Shown in pieces: positions 34,620-44,043 of a stretch of 64,000 nt of DNA. This DNA comes from an uncultured Ardenticatenia bacterium (GTDB taxonomy: Bacteria; Chloroflexota; Anaerolineae; 4572-78; NAK82). Position numbers and translations under genes: made by a program. Each line of letters begins with the position of its first letter. Position 1 is the stretch's first letter. The stretch spans positions 92,059-156,058 of the forward strand of contig CAKZLO010000011.1 of the NCBI GenBank assembly GCA_937127125.1, read 5' to 3'. A model generated the notes under the pieces. That model saw nothing but the letters and a program-made list of their open reading frames with translations. It had not been told where the DNA came from and did no database searches.

Positions 34620-36371
34620 ATGCATGGAGGAGACATCGCGATTATTTCGCCCAGCAAGCTAGTCAGCCGACACCGCTATGTGTTGCTCGCTATCGCCCTC
34701 AGTGTCTTCGTATGGGCTCCCCTGACCTATCCTGGTTATTTTCAGGCACATAGTGGCTTTGTTCCCTTCTTCAACCTGCTGCACCTGAGCGGTATTCCTT
34801 TGAGTCTGGGCTGGATGCCTTCGATAGCCACCCATTACGATCCTCTCCGTAGTGATGGCTATCTGGCCTATTATCTGGCACGGCTGTTGCTAGCCTCAGG
34901 GATGACAGTCATCTCTGGGATCAAGGTAGTATTCGCGTTATCCTGGGTGCTCGGTACTCTGGGTATGTACTGGTGGTTGCGTCGGCCACTGGGAGCAGCT
35001 GGCGCGTGTCTAGCTGCCCTTGTCTATAGCTACCTGCCATATCGCATCGCTGCCGTCTACGTGCGCGGCGCCTGGGGCGAAGCGCTCTGCCTGGGTCTCA
35101 TCCCACTTGGCTTTGCCACAGCGCTCGGAATGCACTCTCATAAGCTGCCCCGACGCTCTCTTGTGCTGAGCAGCCTAGCTTGGTTACTCATCGGTCTCAG
35201 TCAGCTAGGGCTGGGGTTATGGGCCTTTCTATGCCTGCTGAGCTGGTGGGCACTTTCCGGCGACTGGCGCATTCGATTTCGACCGGTGCTTGCTGCTGGT
35301 GGCGGGTGTGTTGGCGCTACCATTTTTAGCCTATGGACCGCAGGCTGGCATACCCGGACAGGTGGAGAGGATTTCTTTAACCACTTTCTTTATCCCGCGC
35401 AACTGGTGTCGCCATACTGGGGATTCGGTGCCAGCCGTCCGGGATGGAACGATGGGCTATCACTGGGATTGGGTCTTGCGCCTGTAGCACTGGCATTTGT
35501 AACCCTGTTCTTGCTTCTCAAGCAGGCCCGAACGAAGCATAAGCATTCCAGTCCAGCCGAGATTGAGCACGCTGACTCACTTCATAGTGAGCGAGTGTCC
35601 TGGAAGGCACCCCTTCTCACGGCTGCAGGTCTGATCCTGCTCACATTGCCAGTCTCCGCCCCGTTTTGGCGACTGAGCAGCCTATTTCAGCTGCTTACCT
35701 ATCCATGGCAGCTAATTGGGCTAGCGGGCATGTGCCTCTCAGTTGCAGCCGGTGGGGTACTACACCTGCGGTCGCGGCTATGTATGCCATCTATACAGGC
35801 AGTATTGATAGGTTTTGTGTTGTTAGCGAGCTACAGCTACCTGCAACCGCGCTACAGCCAATATGTTCCCGCTGGGGAACCACAGGCCAGCTGGGGAGGA
35901 TATCAAATCTTGTTACTCGAGGCGTACGTAGAGGTAGAGATACCTTCCACGGCAGCTGGTCTTCCTGTGTCCACTTCTGGTCGACTGCCGCTAGACGAAT
36001 ATGGTGCGCCTCGCCCTGGCGACATACTGCACCTGATACTCACCTGGCAGGCTACTAAATCTCTCGAGCGCGACCTGAAGCTGTTCGCCCATCTGTTAGA
36101 CACCTCCGAGATTTTGCTTTCTCAAGCGGATCCCCTCTTAGGAGCCGCCGCTAACCCTGAAGTCCCAGGGAAAGACTATCTTACCAGTCAATGGGAGCTG
36201 GGGCGTTTGATTGTCACAGACACAGCTATCTACGTGCCGGGTGATGCTCCCTCTGGTCCTTATCATATTGCTGTAGGCCTCTACGAAAGTGAGACGGGGC
36301 AGCGTTGGCCTGTGGACGACACGGATGATGATAAGATCACGTTAGACTTGTCGAGACAGGACAACCTTTGA
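34620..36371 (+). CDS. GT-C-like multi-span membrane protein A
   Basis: 583 aa, about nine to eleven hydrophobic helices followed by a C-terminal exported domain (about 430-583: LILTWQATKSLERDLKLFAHLLD). The N-terminus resembles PMT/ArnT-like proteins labelled as 6-pyruvoyl-tetrahydropterin-synthase-related membrane proteins in Chloroflexota. A lipid-linked sugar transferase role is possible but unproven. The first ATG at 34620 has no ribosome site; GGAGGAG lies just inside the ORF, so the true start could be a few codons later. Coupled to the next gene by a one-base overlap (TGATG). Confidence 0.7.
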   Translation: MHGGDIAIISPSKLVSRHRYVLLAIALSVFVWAPLTYPGYFQAHSGFVPFFNLLHLSGIPLSLGWMPSIATHYDPLRSDGYLAYYLARLLLASGMTVISGIKVVFALSWVLGTLGMYWWLRRPLGAAGACLAALVYSYLPYRIAAVYVRGAWGEALCLGLIPLGFATALGMHSHKLPRRSLVLSSLAWLLIGLSQLGLGLWAFLCLLSWWALSGDWRIRFRPVLAAGGGCVGATIFSLWTAGWHTRTGGEDFFNHFLYPAQLVSPYWGFGASRPGWNDGLSLGLGLAPVALAFVTLFLLLKQARTKHKHSSPAEIEHADSLHSERVSWKAPLLTAAGLILLTLPVSAPFWRLSSLFQLLTYPWQLIGLAGMCLSVAAGGVLHLRSRLCMPSIQAVLIGFVLLASYSYLQPRYSQYVPAGEPQASWGGYQILLLEAYVEVEIPSTAAGLPVSTSGRLPLDEYGAPRPGDILHLILTWQATKSLERDLKLFAHLLDTSEILLSQADPLLGAAANPEVPGKDYLTSQWELGRLIVTDTAIYVPGDAPSGPYHIAVGLYESETGQRWPVDDTDDDKITLDLSRQDNL

Positions 36372-38266
36372 TGACACAATTAGGTACATATGTTCCTCGC
36401 TTCAGAACTCGCCTGGGGATCGGGTTAGCATTGCTCTTCTCGATCTTCGCAATGGGACCGCTGTTGCAACCTGGCTACTTCTGGGGCGCCCACGATGCCA
36501 AGAATAGCCTCTATTTTCTGTATGAATTCGACCGTTCGATTCGCGATGGCATCCTTTGGCCACGCTGGGGGCCGGACTGGGGATTCGGTTACGGCTATCC
36601 GTTCTGGAACATCTATGCTCCCCTAGCTTACTACGTGGGCGAGGTCGTCGTGCTGATCGGTCTCGACCACGTGACAGCAGTCAAGATAGTCTTCGCTCTG
36701 TCCATTCTCGGCTCGGCAGCTACTATGTACCTCTTTGCGCGGCGACTGTTGGGCACGACGGGTGGCTTGATAGCCAGCCTGCTTTACGTTTATATGCCCT
36801 ACCATCTGTTCGATCTATACGTGCGCGCCGCGTTGGCTGAGTCGTTTGCCTTTGTGTTCATTCCACTGGTATTCTGGGGTTTCTTTGAGCTGTCAAAACG
36901 CCCTCAGCTGAGGACATTAGCTGGTGCTGCATTCGCCTACACCGGCCTGGTATTGACCAGCAATGTGCTGCTTGTGCTCATCGGACCCACCGTGGTGCTA
37001 TACATCATTCTATCTGCACTGCTGCAGACACTACGCGAACGGTCGCCAAACGGGCGTCATACGGATTCCGTGTTTATCGGGTTGATTCGGCATGCAACGC
37101 CCGGCATCCTGGCGCTCCTGTTAGGATTCGGCCTGCAAGCGATCTTCCTTCTCCCTGCACTGATGGAGCGCAACTATGTGCGTTTGGACCAGTGGTTCGG
37201 GGGACGCTATACGTTTGGAGATGACTTTGTCTACTTTCATCAGCTCTTCTCGCCTGCCTGGGGGTTCGGTGCTAGCATCCCCGGTCCTGACGACAAGGTA
37301 GGATTTCAGCTGGGTTTGGTGCCGCTAATGTTGTTCTGCCTTTCTTTCCTCGTTGTATCGCGCATCAGGGACCATACCATACACCAAACACTGCGGTTTT
37401 GGCAGGCGATCACCATTGTTGCAATCTTCCTAATGACCCCTGCCTCGGCGATCGTGTGGCGCATGGTCCCCTTCTTGACAACGGTCCAATTCCCATGGCG
37501 GCTAGGTGTGTTAACCACATTCGGTCTTGCACTGCTAGGCGGTGCAATCATCGCGCGCCGTGCCCCCCGTTTACCATTTTCACAGGCAGAAATCACAACC
37601 CCTTGGGAAATGCGTTATTTCATCCTACTGGCATTGCTGATCATTGTGGGCGCTTACCCCTACCTCACCGCAGAAGTGCGCGATCCTCTTCCGAGTGAGG
37701 GTCCTGTCAGCTTGGCCGCTCTTTTCCGCTATCAGCAGGCATCCGACGAGATGACCGGTACAACTGCTTGGGCGCGTCGTATCCCAAGCTGGTCACCGTT
37801 GGCGGAACAAGTCATCCAAGGAGGCGCCATCACCACCAAAGTTAACTACAGTGCCATCCCAAATGATGGACGATTGGGCGTCCATTCCATCGAGATGAGC
37901 ACGGTGCACGAGCTGGTGTGGGTGTATGCAGCAGATGATCAGCAGAGTATAACTTTCCTCACTGCCTACTACCCGGGATGGAACGCCTATATCTACGAGG
38001 ACCTGAGACATCCACAAGCGGATCTGAGGGCGCGCATTGGCAGACTGATTGCCAAGGCCGAGATTCACACCACACCAGATGAGGGCTGGATTGTTGTGTC
38101 CGTGCCCCGAGGAGAACACTTCTTGGAGCTGCGGTTTGAGGACACGCCTGTGCGAAGCATCGGCAAGATCATTTCAGTGTTTTCCTTCGCCATGGCTCTA
38201 CTCTTGCTGGCGTTGGATCGCCTGCGACACAGATCGACACGCAAATCAGCGGGAGAAGCGAGTTAG
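36371..38266 (+). CDS. GT-C-like multi-span membrane protein B
   Basis: 631 aa with about 11 helices. Shares with the preceding protein the N-terminal layout: first helix, then an exported loop (LYFLYEFDRSIRDG ... PRWGPDWGFGYGYP), then VTAVKIVFALS next to its helix, similar to VISGIKVVFALS in protein A. The two are therefore paralogues arranged in tandem. The exported end (about 460-590) is a beta-rich domain, followed by a last helix and RRHRST-like basic tail. The ATG overlaps the stop of the upstream gene by one base; a TTG three bases earlier is an alternative. Probable role in surface glycan or lipid modification, inferred from family only. Confidence 0.72.
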   Translation: MTQLGTYVPRFRTRLGIGLALLFSIFAMGPLLQPGYFWGAHDAKNSLYFLYEFDRSIRDGILWPRWGPDWGFGYGYPFWNIYAPLAYYVGEVVVLIGLDHVTAVKIVFALSILGSAATMYLFARRLLGTTGGLIASLLYVYMPYHLFDLYVRAALAESFAFVFIPLVFWGFFELSKRPQLRTLAGAAFAYTGLVLTSNVLLVLIGPTVVLYIILSALLQTLRERSPNGRHTDSVFIGLIRHATPGILALLLGFGLQAIFLLPALMERNYVRLDQWFGGRYTFGDDFVYFHQLFSPAWGFGASIPGPDDKVGFQLGLVPLMLFCLSFLVVSRIRDHTIHQTLRFWQAITIVAIFLMTPASAIVWRMVPFLTTVQFPWRLGVLTTFGLALLGGAIIARRAPRLPFSQAEITTPWEMRYFILLALLIIVGAYPYLTAEVRDPLPSEGPVSLAALFRYQQASDEMTGTTAWARRIPSWSPLAEQVIQGGAITTKVNYSAIPNDGRLGVHSIEMSTVHELVWVYAADDQQSITFLTAYYPGWNAYIYEDLRHPQADLRARIGRLIAKAEIHTTPDEGWIVVSVPRGEHFLELRFEDTPVRSIGKIISVFSFAMALLLLALDRLRHRSTRKSAGEAS

Positions 38267-38417
38267 GGTATCGCCTGGAATCTCTTGCGAGTGCGAGGGA
38301 GCGACCGAACAAAAAACAGTGCGTAAGCTTTACTAGCGCTGCTTTTACGATCCACAAACCAGTTGCCCCGCACTCTCGAACAAAGCTCGGCGCAACCTGT
38401 AGTTATATGACCTGTAG

Positions 38418-38491
38418 TGCCGAGGCCCAGATTTGAACTGGGGACACCTTGATTTTCAGTCAAGTGCTCTACCAGGCTGAGCTACCTCGGC
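38418..38491 (-). tRNA. tRNA-Phe (anticodon GAA)
   Basis: 74-base cloverleaf: acceptor GCCGAGG/CCTCGGC with discriminator A, D-arm AGCTCAGCCTGGTAGAGC, anticodon stem CTTGA/TCAAG with loop CTGAAAA, T-arm CCCAGTTCAAATCTGGG. CCA not encoded. Confidence 0.97.
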
Positions 38492-38504
38492 GAATGCAAG
38501 CCCA

Positions 38505-38533
38505 AATATAATACAGCATTGGCAAATGGGCAA
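38505..38533 (-). promoter_or_regulatory. Promoter of tRNA-Phe
   Basis: Minus-strand TTGCCC (38528-38533), 17 bases, TATATT (38505-38510), ending 13 bases before the tRNA 5' end. Confidence 0.55.
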
Positions 38534-38673
38534 ATCACAAGGGGTGCAGCGAAATTGTCGAGACAGCGTTCCGATGCAGTGCAACGGGTGACATATCCAT
38601 GTGTAAGAACTACAATAGAGAGCACCTTAGTGTAAGGATAGCCGTGAGACTTTCGTTATCAATGTATGGAATC

Positions 38674-39918
38674 TCAGCTCCAAAGCAGCTTACTATCTGG
38701 TCTTTGCCCTCTGCCCATCGGATCGGCGAGACGACGGACTATCGCTTCCAGGCTCTCCAGATTATGCAAAGGGAGAAACTCATCCACATAGCGTAGCGCG
38801 GCTTGCATGCCACGCACCAGCGGCTGGTAATGTGGCGCACCAGCTAGCGGATTGAGCCAGATGAGGCGGTGACAGCTGCGCTGTAAGCGATCCATCTCGT
38901 GCTGCAGTAGTGCGACGTCGCCGCGGTCCCAACCGTCGCTGATGATGATCACTGTGGCACCATTGCGCAACACGCGGCGCGACCAGCGATAGTTGAATGT
39001 CCTGAGTGACTCGCCGATGCGCGTCCCGCCTGACCAGTCTACCACTTCCTGAGCGACTTCCTTGAGCGCAGTGTCTATGTCACGGTGACGTAACGCCTGG
39101 GTGACGCGTGTAAGGCGTGTGCCAAAGACAAATGTCTCAACATACTTCGATCTTTGGCGCATGGCATACATGAAGTGCAGGAAGAGACGCGAATAGCGCT
39201 CCATCGAGCCACTGATGTCGCAGATGACCACCAACGGGCGCGGTTTGAAACGAGAACGTTGCCAAGCTAGATGCACGATCTCGCCCTGGTGTGGCATACT
39301 TTTGCGCATCGTGGTGGAAAGGTCCAGGCAACAGGTGCGTTTGTAGGCGCGGATGCGCCGGCGGGTGCGCCTTTCGCCCAAGCGCCAGATCAACGCATCC
39401 ATCCAACGCTGCACCAACTGCAATTCCTCGCGCTCCATAGCAGCAAAATCCTTGTGACGGAGCGTTTCCCACGGGCTGTAGGCAGTGGCCAGTTCCCGTT
39501 CAGGAGCAGATTGCTCTGGTGCTTCCTCTGGAGGCAGGCAGCTATCGCCCAGCCATGCTTGAGACTTCACTTTGGCTGTGTGGAGTACTGGCTGCCGCAA
39601 CCGAGCAGGTTGCTGGAAGCTGGTAGCACCCAAAGTAAGCAGCCACTGCTCACGTCCCATCCAGAACAGCTGAAAAGCACGATCAAACAGCGGAATCTGA
39701 TCGGGCTGGGTAACGAGGCAGGCACGCACAGTATAGTAAAAGTCATCACGACGTGTCAGGTCAATAAGGATCAACCCTTGCAACAACTCTGCCAAACGGC
39801 TGACACTGATGCGAAAGCCCAACTGGCGCAGCAGACGCACGAAGTGCAACAGGTTGGCGGGCAGCTGTCCGGAAGCAAGCAGCTCAGCGGTGGCCTTGGG
39901 CACGCTGTACGAGTTCAT
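38674..39918 (-). CDS. coxE: VWA-domain protein, CoxE family
   Basis: 414 aa. The C-terminal half is a von Willebrand A domain with the MIDAS motif DISGS (about residue 235), typical of CoxE. The N-terminal half is helical (FVRLLRQLGFRISVSRLAELLQGL), as in CoxE-like proteins. With a MoxR/CoxD ATPase such proteins act in cofactor maturation, for example of Mo-Cu CO dehydrogenase. The ATG at 39918 overlaps the coxD-like gene by 35 bases; a longer ORF exists but is unsupported. No oxidoreductase subunits are nearby. Confidence 0.88.
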   Translation of the reverse strand: MNSYSVPKATAELLASGQLPANLLHFVRLLRQLGFRISVSRLAELLQGLILIDLTRRDDFYYTVRACLVTQPDQIPLFDRAFQLFWMGREQWLLTLGATSFQQPARLRQPVLHTAKVKSQAWLGDSCLPPEEAPEQSAPERELATAYSPWETLRHKDFAAMEREELQLVQRWMDALIWRLGERRTRRRIRAYKRTCCLDLSTTMRKSMPHQGEIVHLAWQRSRFKPRPLVVICDISGSMERYSRLFLHFMYAMRQRSKYVETFVFGTRLTRVTQALRHRDIDTALKEVAQEVVDWSGGTRIGESLRTFNYRWSRRVLRNGATVIIISDGWDRGDVALLQHEMDRLQRSCHRLIWLNPLAGAPHYQPLVRGMQAALRYVDEFLPLHNLESLEAIVRRLADPMGRGQRPDSKLLWS

Positions 39919-40783
39919 GGACCATTTTCCCCTGCACCCGCTGTACGTCATCTTGATACTTTAGCAACACGCCCAATGTTTCATTGACGGTTGCCTCGTC
40001 CAATTCCTGACGGCCCATTGCCACCAGAGCAGTTGCCCAGTCGAGCGTCTCGGCGACGCCGGGTGCCTTGAACAGGTCCGCTTGGCGCAATTGTTGGCAC
40101 ACTGTGGTGATCTGAAACGCGAGCTGCTGGGTAATGCCCGGCACCTTCAGCATAACGATCTGGTATTCTGCCTCAAACGTCGGGTAGTCGATCCAATGGT
40201 ATAAGCAGCGCCGTTTGAGTGCGTCGTGCACCTCGCGCGTGCGATTGGAAGTGATGACCACGACTGGTGGACGAGTAGCACGCAGGGTGCCGATTTCCGG
40301 AATGGTAATTTGAAAGTCGGAGAGAAACTCGAGCAGGAAGCTTTCAAACTCCTCATCAGCGCGGTCGATCTCATCGATCAAAAGGACAGGCGGGCCCTCT
40401 CCATCCCATTGAATGGCCTGTAAGAGCGGACGGGCGATCAGGAACTCGGTACTATACAAGTCTTTCTCACTCGCAACGGCAGCTTTACCCTGTGCCTCTA
40501 GCAAACGCAGGTGCATGATCTGTCGTGCATAGGCCCACTCGTAGACAGCATTGTGTACGTCCAGACCCTCGTAGCATTGCAAACGGATGAGATGTGTCTG
40601 CAGCACTTCGGCCAACACTTTGGCAACCTCAGTTTTGCCAACACCCGCCTCACCCTCCAAGAAAAGAGGTTTGCCCAGCCGTGTTGCCAGAAAAATGACG
40701 GTGGCCAGCGCACGGTCAGCGATGTATCGCGCGGACAACAAAGCGGATTGGACACTATCAATGGAATCAAATAAGTTGACCAT
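39884..40783 (-). CDS. coxD: MoxR-type AAA+ ATPase, CoxD-like
   Basis: 299 aa. Walker A GEAGVGKTE (about 42-50), Walker B LLIDEIDRADEEF (about 135-147), sensor TSNRTREVHDALKRRC. These AAA+ proteins pair with VWA proteins as metallo-chaperones; CoxD is required for the active-site sulfur and copper of CO dehydrogenase in Oligotropha. Overlaps the xdhC-like gene by 17 bases and the coxE-like gene by 35 bases, so the three are translated together. Confidence 0.9.
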   Translation of the reverse strand: MVNLFDSIDSVQSALLSARYIADRALATVIFLATRLGKPLFLEGEAGVGKTEVAKVLAEVLQTHLIRLQCYEGLDVHNAVYEWAYARQIMHLRLLEAQGKAAVASEKDLYSTEFLIARPLLQAIQWDGEGPPVLLIDEIDRADEEFESFLLEFLSDFQITIPEIGTLRATRPPVVVITSNRTREVHDALKRRCLYHWIDYPTFEAEYQIVMLKVPGITQQLAFQITTVCQQLRQADLFKAPGVAETLDWATALVAMGRQELDEATVNETLGVLLKYQDDVQRVQGKMVHELVQRAQGHR

Positions 40784-41810
40784 AACGCACCTGAGTGATC
40801 TGTGCCATAATACTCAATGCAATTTCAGCAGGAGAACGGCCTCCTAACGGGAGGCCAATCGGGGCATGGAGCCGTGCCAACTGTTCCTCGCTGACCCCCA
40901 TTTGACGTAAGCGTTCGACGCGTCGTGCATTGGTGCGCTGGCTACCTAGTGCCCCAACATAACGCACCGGACTGGTCAGACCAACGTACAAGCTGGGATC
41001 GTCCAACTTAGGATCATGAGTCAGCACCACAAGGTAGGTGGAAGCATCCAGGCCCAGCTCAGGAAGAGCGTGTTGTGGGTACTCACGAATAATCCGGGTC
41101 GCTTGGGGGAAACGTTCGGAAGTCGCAAAGGCAGCCCGTGGATCGACAATGATCGTCTCATAGCCAAGCATGCTAGCCATTGATACCAGCACCTCGGCTA
41201 TGTGCACCGCCCCGACGATAACGAGGCGTGGCACTGGCGGATAAACCTCGATGAACAGACGTGGGCCACCTTCCAGCTGTAGAGTAGCACCCTCGCCGCT
41301 TCCCAATCGCTCTAATGTATAGGCGACCACTTGCTGGTGCTGGGACTCCGTCAATCTCAGATCACCTTCGCTGCGACCGTCAGGGTAGACAAGCAACTTG
41401 CGGTTGATCTGTGTCGCATCGCCAACGAGTGTACTGATCAGTGCTAATGGCTGATGGTTCAGAAGACGCTGGCGCAGCGGCTCATAGACACCACTCAAGG
41501 CAGTGAATGGTTCGACCATTACTTCGATCGTGCCTCCGCAAGCCAAGCCAACTTCCCAAGCGTTCTCATCAGCGACGCCAAACTTGAGCACCTGGGGTTG
41601 ACCTGATTTGATTGCTTGACGACAGGCTTCGATGACCACCCCTTCCACGCAGCCAGCGCTGACGGAGCCAGCAATGTCACCGCGCAACGTGGTGATCAGC
41701 TTGGCGCCGACTGGTCGTGGTGAAGAACCCCACGTGCTTATGACAGTAGCGACACCGATCTGCTGACCCTGTTGTCGCCAGAGTTCCAGCTTGTCGAGAA
41801 CGTCGTACAT
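40767..41810 (-). CDS. XdhC/CoxF-family molybdoenzyme maturation factor
   Basis: 347 aa. N-terminal XdhC/CoxI domain (ATVISTWGSSPRPVGAKL, GSVSAGCVEG, GLACGGTIEVMVEP with the conserved Cys) and a C-terminal Rossmann domain (about 190-347; LVIVGAVHIAEVL, VLTHDPKLDD, YVGALGSQRTNARR, LHAPIGLPLGGRSPAEIALSI). XdhC proteins bind sulfurated molybdenum cofactor and insert it into xanthine- or CO-dehydrogenase-type enzymes. First gene of the operon with the MoxR- and CoxE-like genes; a good promoter is just upstream. Confidence 0.92.
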   Translation of the reverse strand: MYDVLDKLELWRQQGQQIGVATVISTWGSSPRPVGAKLITTLRGDIAGSVSAGCVEGVVIEACRQAIKSGQPQVLKFGVADENAWEVGLACGGTIEVMVEPFTALSGVYEPLRQRLLNHQPLALISTLVGDATQINRKLLVYPDGRSEGDLRLTESQHQQVVAYTLERLGSGEGATLQLEGGPRLFIEVYPPVPRLVIVGAVHIAEVLVSMASMLGYETIIVDPRAAFATSERFPQATRIIREYPQHALPELGLDASTYLVVLTHDPKLDDPSLYVGLTSPVRYVGALGSQRTNARRVERLRQMGVSEEQLARLHAPIGLPLGGRSPAEIALSIMAQITQVRYGQLI

Positions 41811-41846
41811 TCCCTAGAATACCCTATAGAGCAAGTGTGAAATCAT

Positions 41847-41875
41847 ATATTAGGCGGCTGCACCTCTTGACGCAA
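41847..41875 (-). promoter_or_regulatory. Promoter of the xdhC-coxD-coxE-like operon
   Basis: Minus-strand TTGCGT (41870-41875), 17 bases, TAATAT (41847-41852), about 37 bases before the start codon. Confidence 0.6.
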
Positions 41876-41925
41876 CATGCCGAAAGCCTTTCGGGTGACT
41901 ACCAACATTCTGCTGACGGCTAGAC

Positions 41926-41957
41926 AAAAATAGGGGGTGACACATATGCCACCCCCT
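41926..41957 (-). terminator. Terminator of groES-groEL 2
   Basis: On the minus strand, stem AGGGGGTG / CACCCCCT (41932-41939 with 41950-41957), ten-base loop, followed by ATTTTTG. It lies 33 bases past the groEL stop. Confidence 0.8.
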
Positions 41958-41989
41958 TTGTTATCATCTGTGTGCCTGTGAACGTCACA

Positions 41990-43621
41990 TCAGTACTCAG
42001 GCGGAGGAGTTGCGGGTGCTTTCTCCTTTTCGGGGATGTCGGTGATGAGCGCTTCGGTGGTCAGAATCATCGCCGCAATCGAAGCCGCATTCTCCAACGC
42101 CCCACGCGTCACCTTGGCCGGGTCGATGATCCCCGCCTTCACCATGTCCACATAGTCCCCTGCCATCACATCATACCCAATGTTCTTGTTCCCTTGCTCA
42201 CGCTGCCGCCGACGCACTTCCTCCACTACTACCGCACCGTCCAACCCCGCATTGCGCACTATCCCTCGCATCGGCTCCTCCAGCGCCCGACGCACCATAC
42301 TCACCGCCGTCGCTTCATCCGGATACTCCGTCTTCACCTTCTCCAAGGCAGGGATGGCATTGATCAACGCCACACCGCCCCCAGGCACAATCCCTTCCTC
42401 TACCGCCGCTCGCGTCGCACTCAACGCATCCTCCACCCGATGCTTCTTCTCCTTCAACTCCACCTCCGTCGCCGCGCCTACCCGAATCACCGCTACCCCA
42501 CCTGCCAACTTCGCCAATCGCTCCTGCAACTTCTCCTTGTCATAGTCACTCGTCGACGCCTCGATCTCCGCCTTGATCTGGTTGATCCGCCCCTTGATCG
42601 CCGCCTCACTCCCAGCTCCACCAACTATCGTCGTCTCTTCCTTCGTCACCACTACCTTGCTGCAGCGACCCAGGTCCGCCAGCGTCGCCGTCTCCAACTT
42701 CCGCCCCGTCTCCTCACTGATCACCGTGCCACCCGTCAAGATCGCAATGTCCTGCAACATCGCCTTGCGCCGATCCCCAAATCCAGGCGCCTTCACCGCC
42801 ACCACGTTGAACGTCCCGCGCAACTTGTTCAACACCAGCGTCGCCAACGCCTCACCATCCACATCCTCCGCGATCACCAACAAGTCCCGCTTCCCCGTCT
42901 GCACCAACTTCTCCAAAATCGGCACAATGTCACTCGCCGCACTAATCTTCTTCTCGTGAATCAGCACATACGGCTCCTCAATCACCGCCTCCATCGCATC
43001 CGGATTGGTGATAAAGTACGGCGATATGTACCCCCGATCAAATTGCATCCCTTCTACATACTCCGTCTCAAACGCCAACCCCTTGCTCTCCTCGACCGTG
43101 ATCACCCCATCCTTGCCTACCTTGTCCATCACCTCCGCAATCAACTCCCCGATCTCCCGATCCTGCGCCGAAATCGACGCCACATTCGCGATCTCTTCCT
43201 TCGAGTTGATCTCAATCGCCATCTCCTTGATCGCCTGCGCTACCGCCTCCGTCGCCTTCTCAATCCCTCGCTTCAGCAACATCGGGTTCGCTCCAGCCGC
43301 CACATTCTTCAACCCCTCCGTCACCAACATGTGCGCCAACACCGTCGCCGTCGTCGTCCCATCTCCCGCTATGTCGTTCGTCTTCGTCGCCGCTTCCTTC
43401 AACAACTGGGCCCCCATGTTCTCAAACGGATCCTCCAACTGAATCTCCTTCGCCACCGTCACCCCATCGTGCGTCACCGTCGGAGCTCCCCACTTCTTGT
43501 CCAACGCCACGTTCCGCCCTTTCGGCCCCAGCGTCGTGGCCACCGCCTGCGCCATCATGTCAATCCCATTCTTCAACCGCCGTCGGGCATCTTCATGGAA
43601 AACAAGTTGCTTTGCAGCCAT
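41990..43621 (-). CDS. groL: Chaperonin GroEL, copy 2
   Basis: 543 aa. All chaperonin landmarks as in copy 1, because 42023-43594 matches 16379-17950 base for base as far as I can check. It differs in the first nine codons ([11 protein letters not shown] against [10 protein letters not shown]) and in the tail, which is [11 protein letters not shown] instead of the usual Gly-Gly-Met repeats. It follows groES copy 2 by 23 bases. The identical body and divergent ends point to gene conversion rather than recent whole-operon duplication. Confidence 0.97.
   Translation of the reverse strand: MAAKQLVFHEDARRRLKNGIDMMAQAVATTLGPKGRNVALDKKWGAPTVTHDGVTVAKEIQLEDPFENMGAQLLKEAATKTNDIAGDGTTTATVLAHMLVTEGLKNVAAGANPMLLKRGIEKATEAVAQAIKEMAIEINSKEEIANVASISAQDREIGELIAEVMDKVGKDGVITVEESKGLAFETEYVEGMQFDRGYISPYFITNPDAMEAVIEEPYVLIHEKKISAASDIVPILEKLVQTGKRDLLVIAEDVDGEALATLVLNKLRGTFNVVAVKAPGFGDRRKAMLQDIAILTGGTVISEETGRKLETATLADLGRCSKVVVTKEETTIVGGAGSEAAIKGRINQIKAEIEASTSDYDKEKLQERLAKLAGGVAVIRVGAATEVELKEKKHRVEDALSATRAAVEEGIVPGGGVALINAIPALEKVKTEYPDEATAVSMVRRALEEPMRGIVRNAGLDGAVVVEEVRRRQREQGNKNIGYDVMAGDYVDMVKAGIIDPAKVTRGALENAASIAAMILTTEALITDIPEKEKAPATPPPEY
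42023..43594 (-). repeat. 1572-bp duplicate tract inside groEL copy 2
   Basis: Partner of the tract at 16379-17950, in the same orientation, 25,644 bases away. Such a pair can also recombine and delete or tandemly duplicate the genes between. Confidence 0.9.
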
Positions 43622-43644
43622 AAGCGTACTCCTCCTGATCTAGT

Positions 43645-43941
43645 CTAACTTACAATAGCCAGAACGTCGCTTTCACGCATGATAAGGTATTTCTTACCTT
43701 CGTGCTTGATCTCGGTGCCAGCATATTTGGCGAAAAGGACACGATCACCCACCTTCACATCCAGGGGTTGCCGCTCGCCTTTGTCATTGCGGAGACCAGG
43801 TCCGACTGCCAGCACCTTTCCTTCTTGAGGTTTTTCTTTGGCGGTCTCGGGAAGGATAATCCCAGAAGCAGTGGTCTCCTCCTGCTCGATGGGTTCAATC
43901 CAAACCCGATCGCCAAGGGGACGCAACTTCAACTCTGCCAT
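43645..43941 (-). CDS. groS: Co-chaperonin GroES, copy 2
   Basis: 98 aa: [16 protein letters not shown] at the start, mobile loop [15 protein letters not shown], end [14 protein letters not shown]. Ribosome site AGGAGGT. It is roughly two-thirds identical by eye to GroES copy 1, so it has diverged normally while its groEL partner has not. No CIRCE element precedes it. Confidence 0.97.
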   Translation of the reverse strand: MAELKLRPLGDRVWIEPIEQEETTASGIILPETAKEKPQEGKVLAVGPGLRNDKGERQPLDVKVGDRVLFAKYAGTEIKHEGKKYLIMRESDVLAIVS

Positions 43942-44015
43942 GTTTCCATTACCTCCTGCTCATTTTCATTTTTGGAGTAATTTGCTTAGAAGGGATACTG
44001 AATTAAGCACCCTCT

Positions 44016-44036
44016 CTTATACATTGGGTATATAAG
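44016..44036. promoter_or_regulatory. Inverted repeat CTTATA-N9-TATAAG upstream of groES 2
   Basis: A six-base inverted repeat with nine-base spacer 75-95 bases before groES copy 2. It is AT-rich and may overlap the promoter -10 region or be an operator; not a known heat-shock box to me. Confidence 0.35.
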
Positions 44037-44043
44037 AATCACA

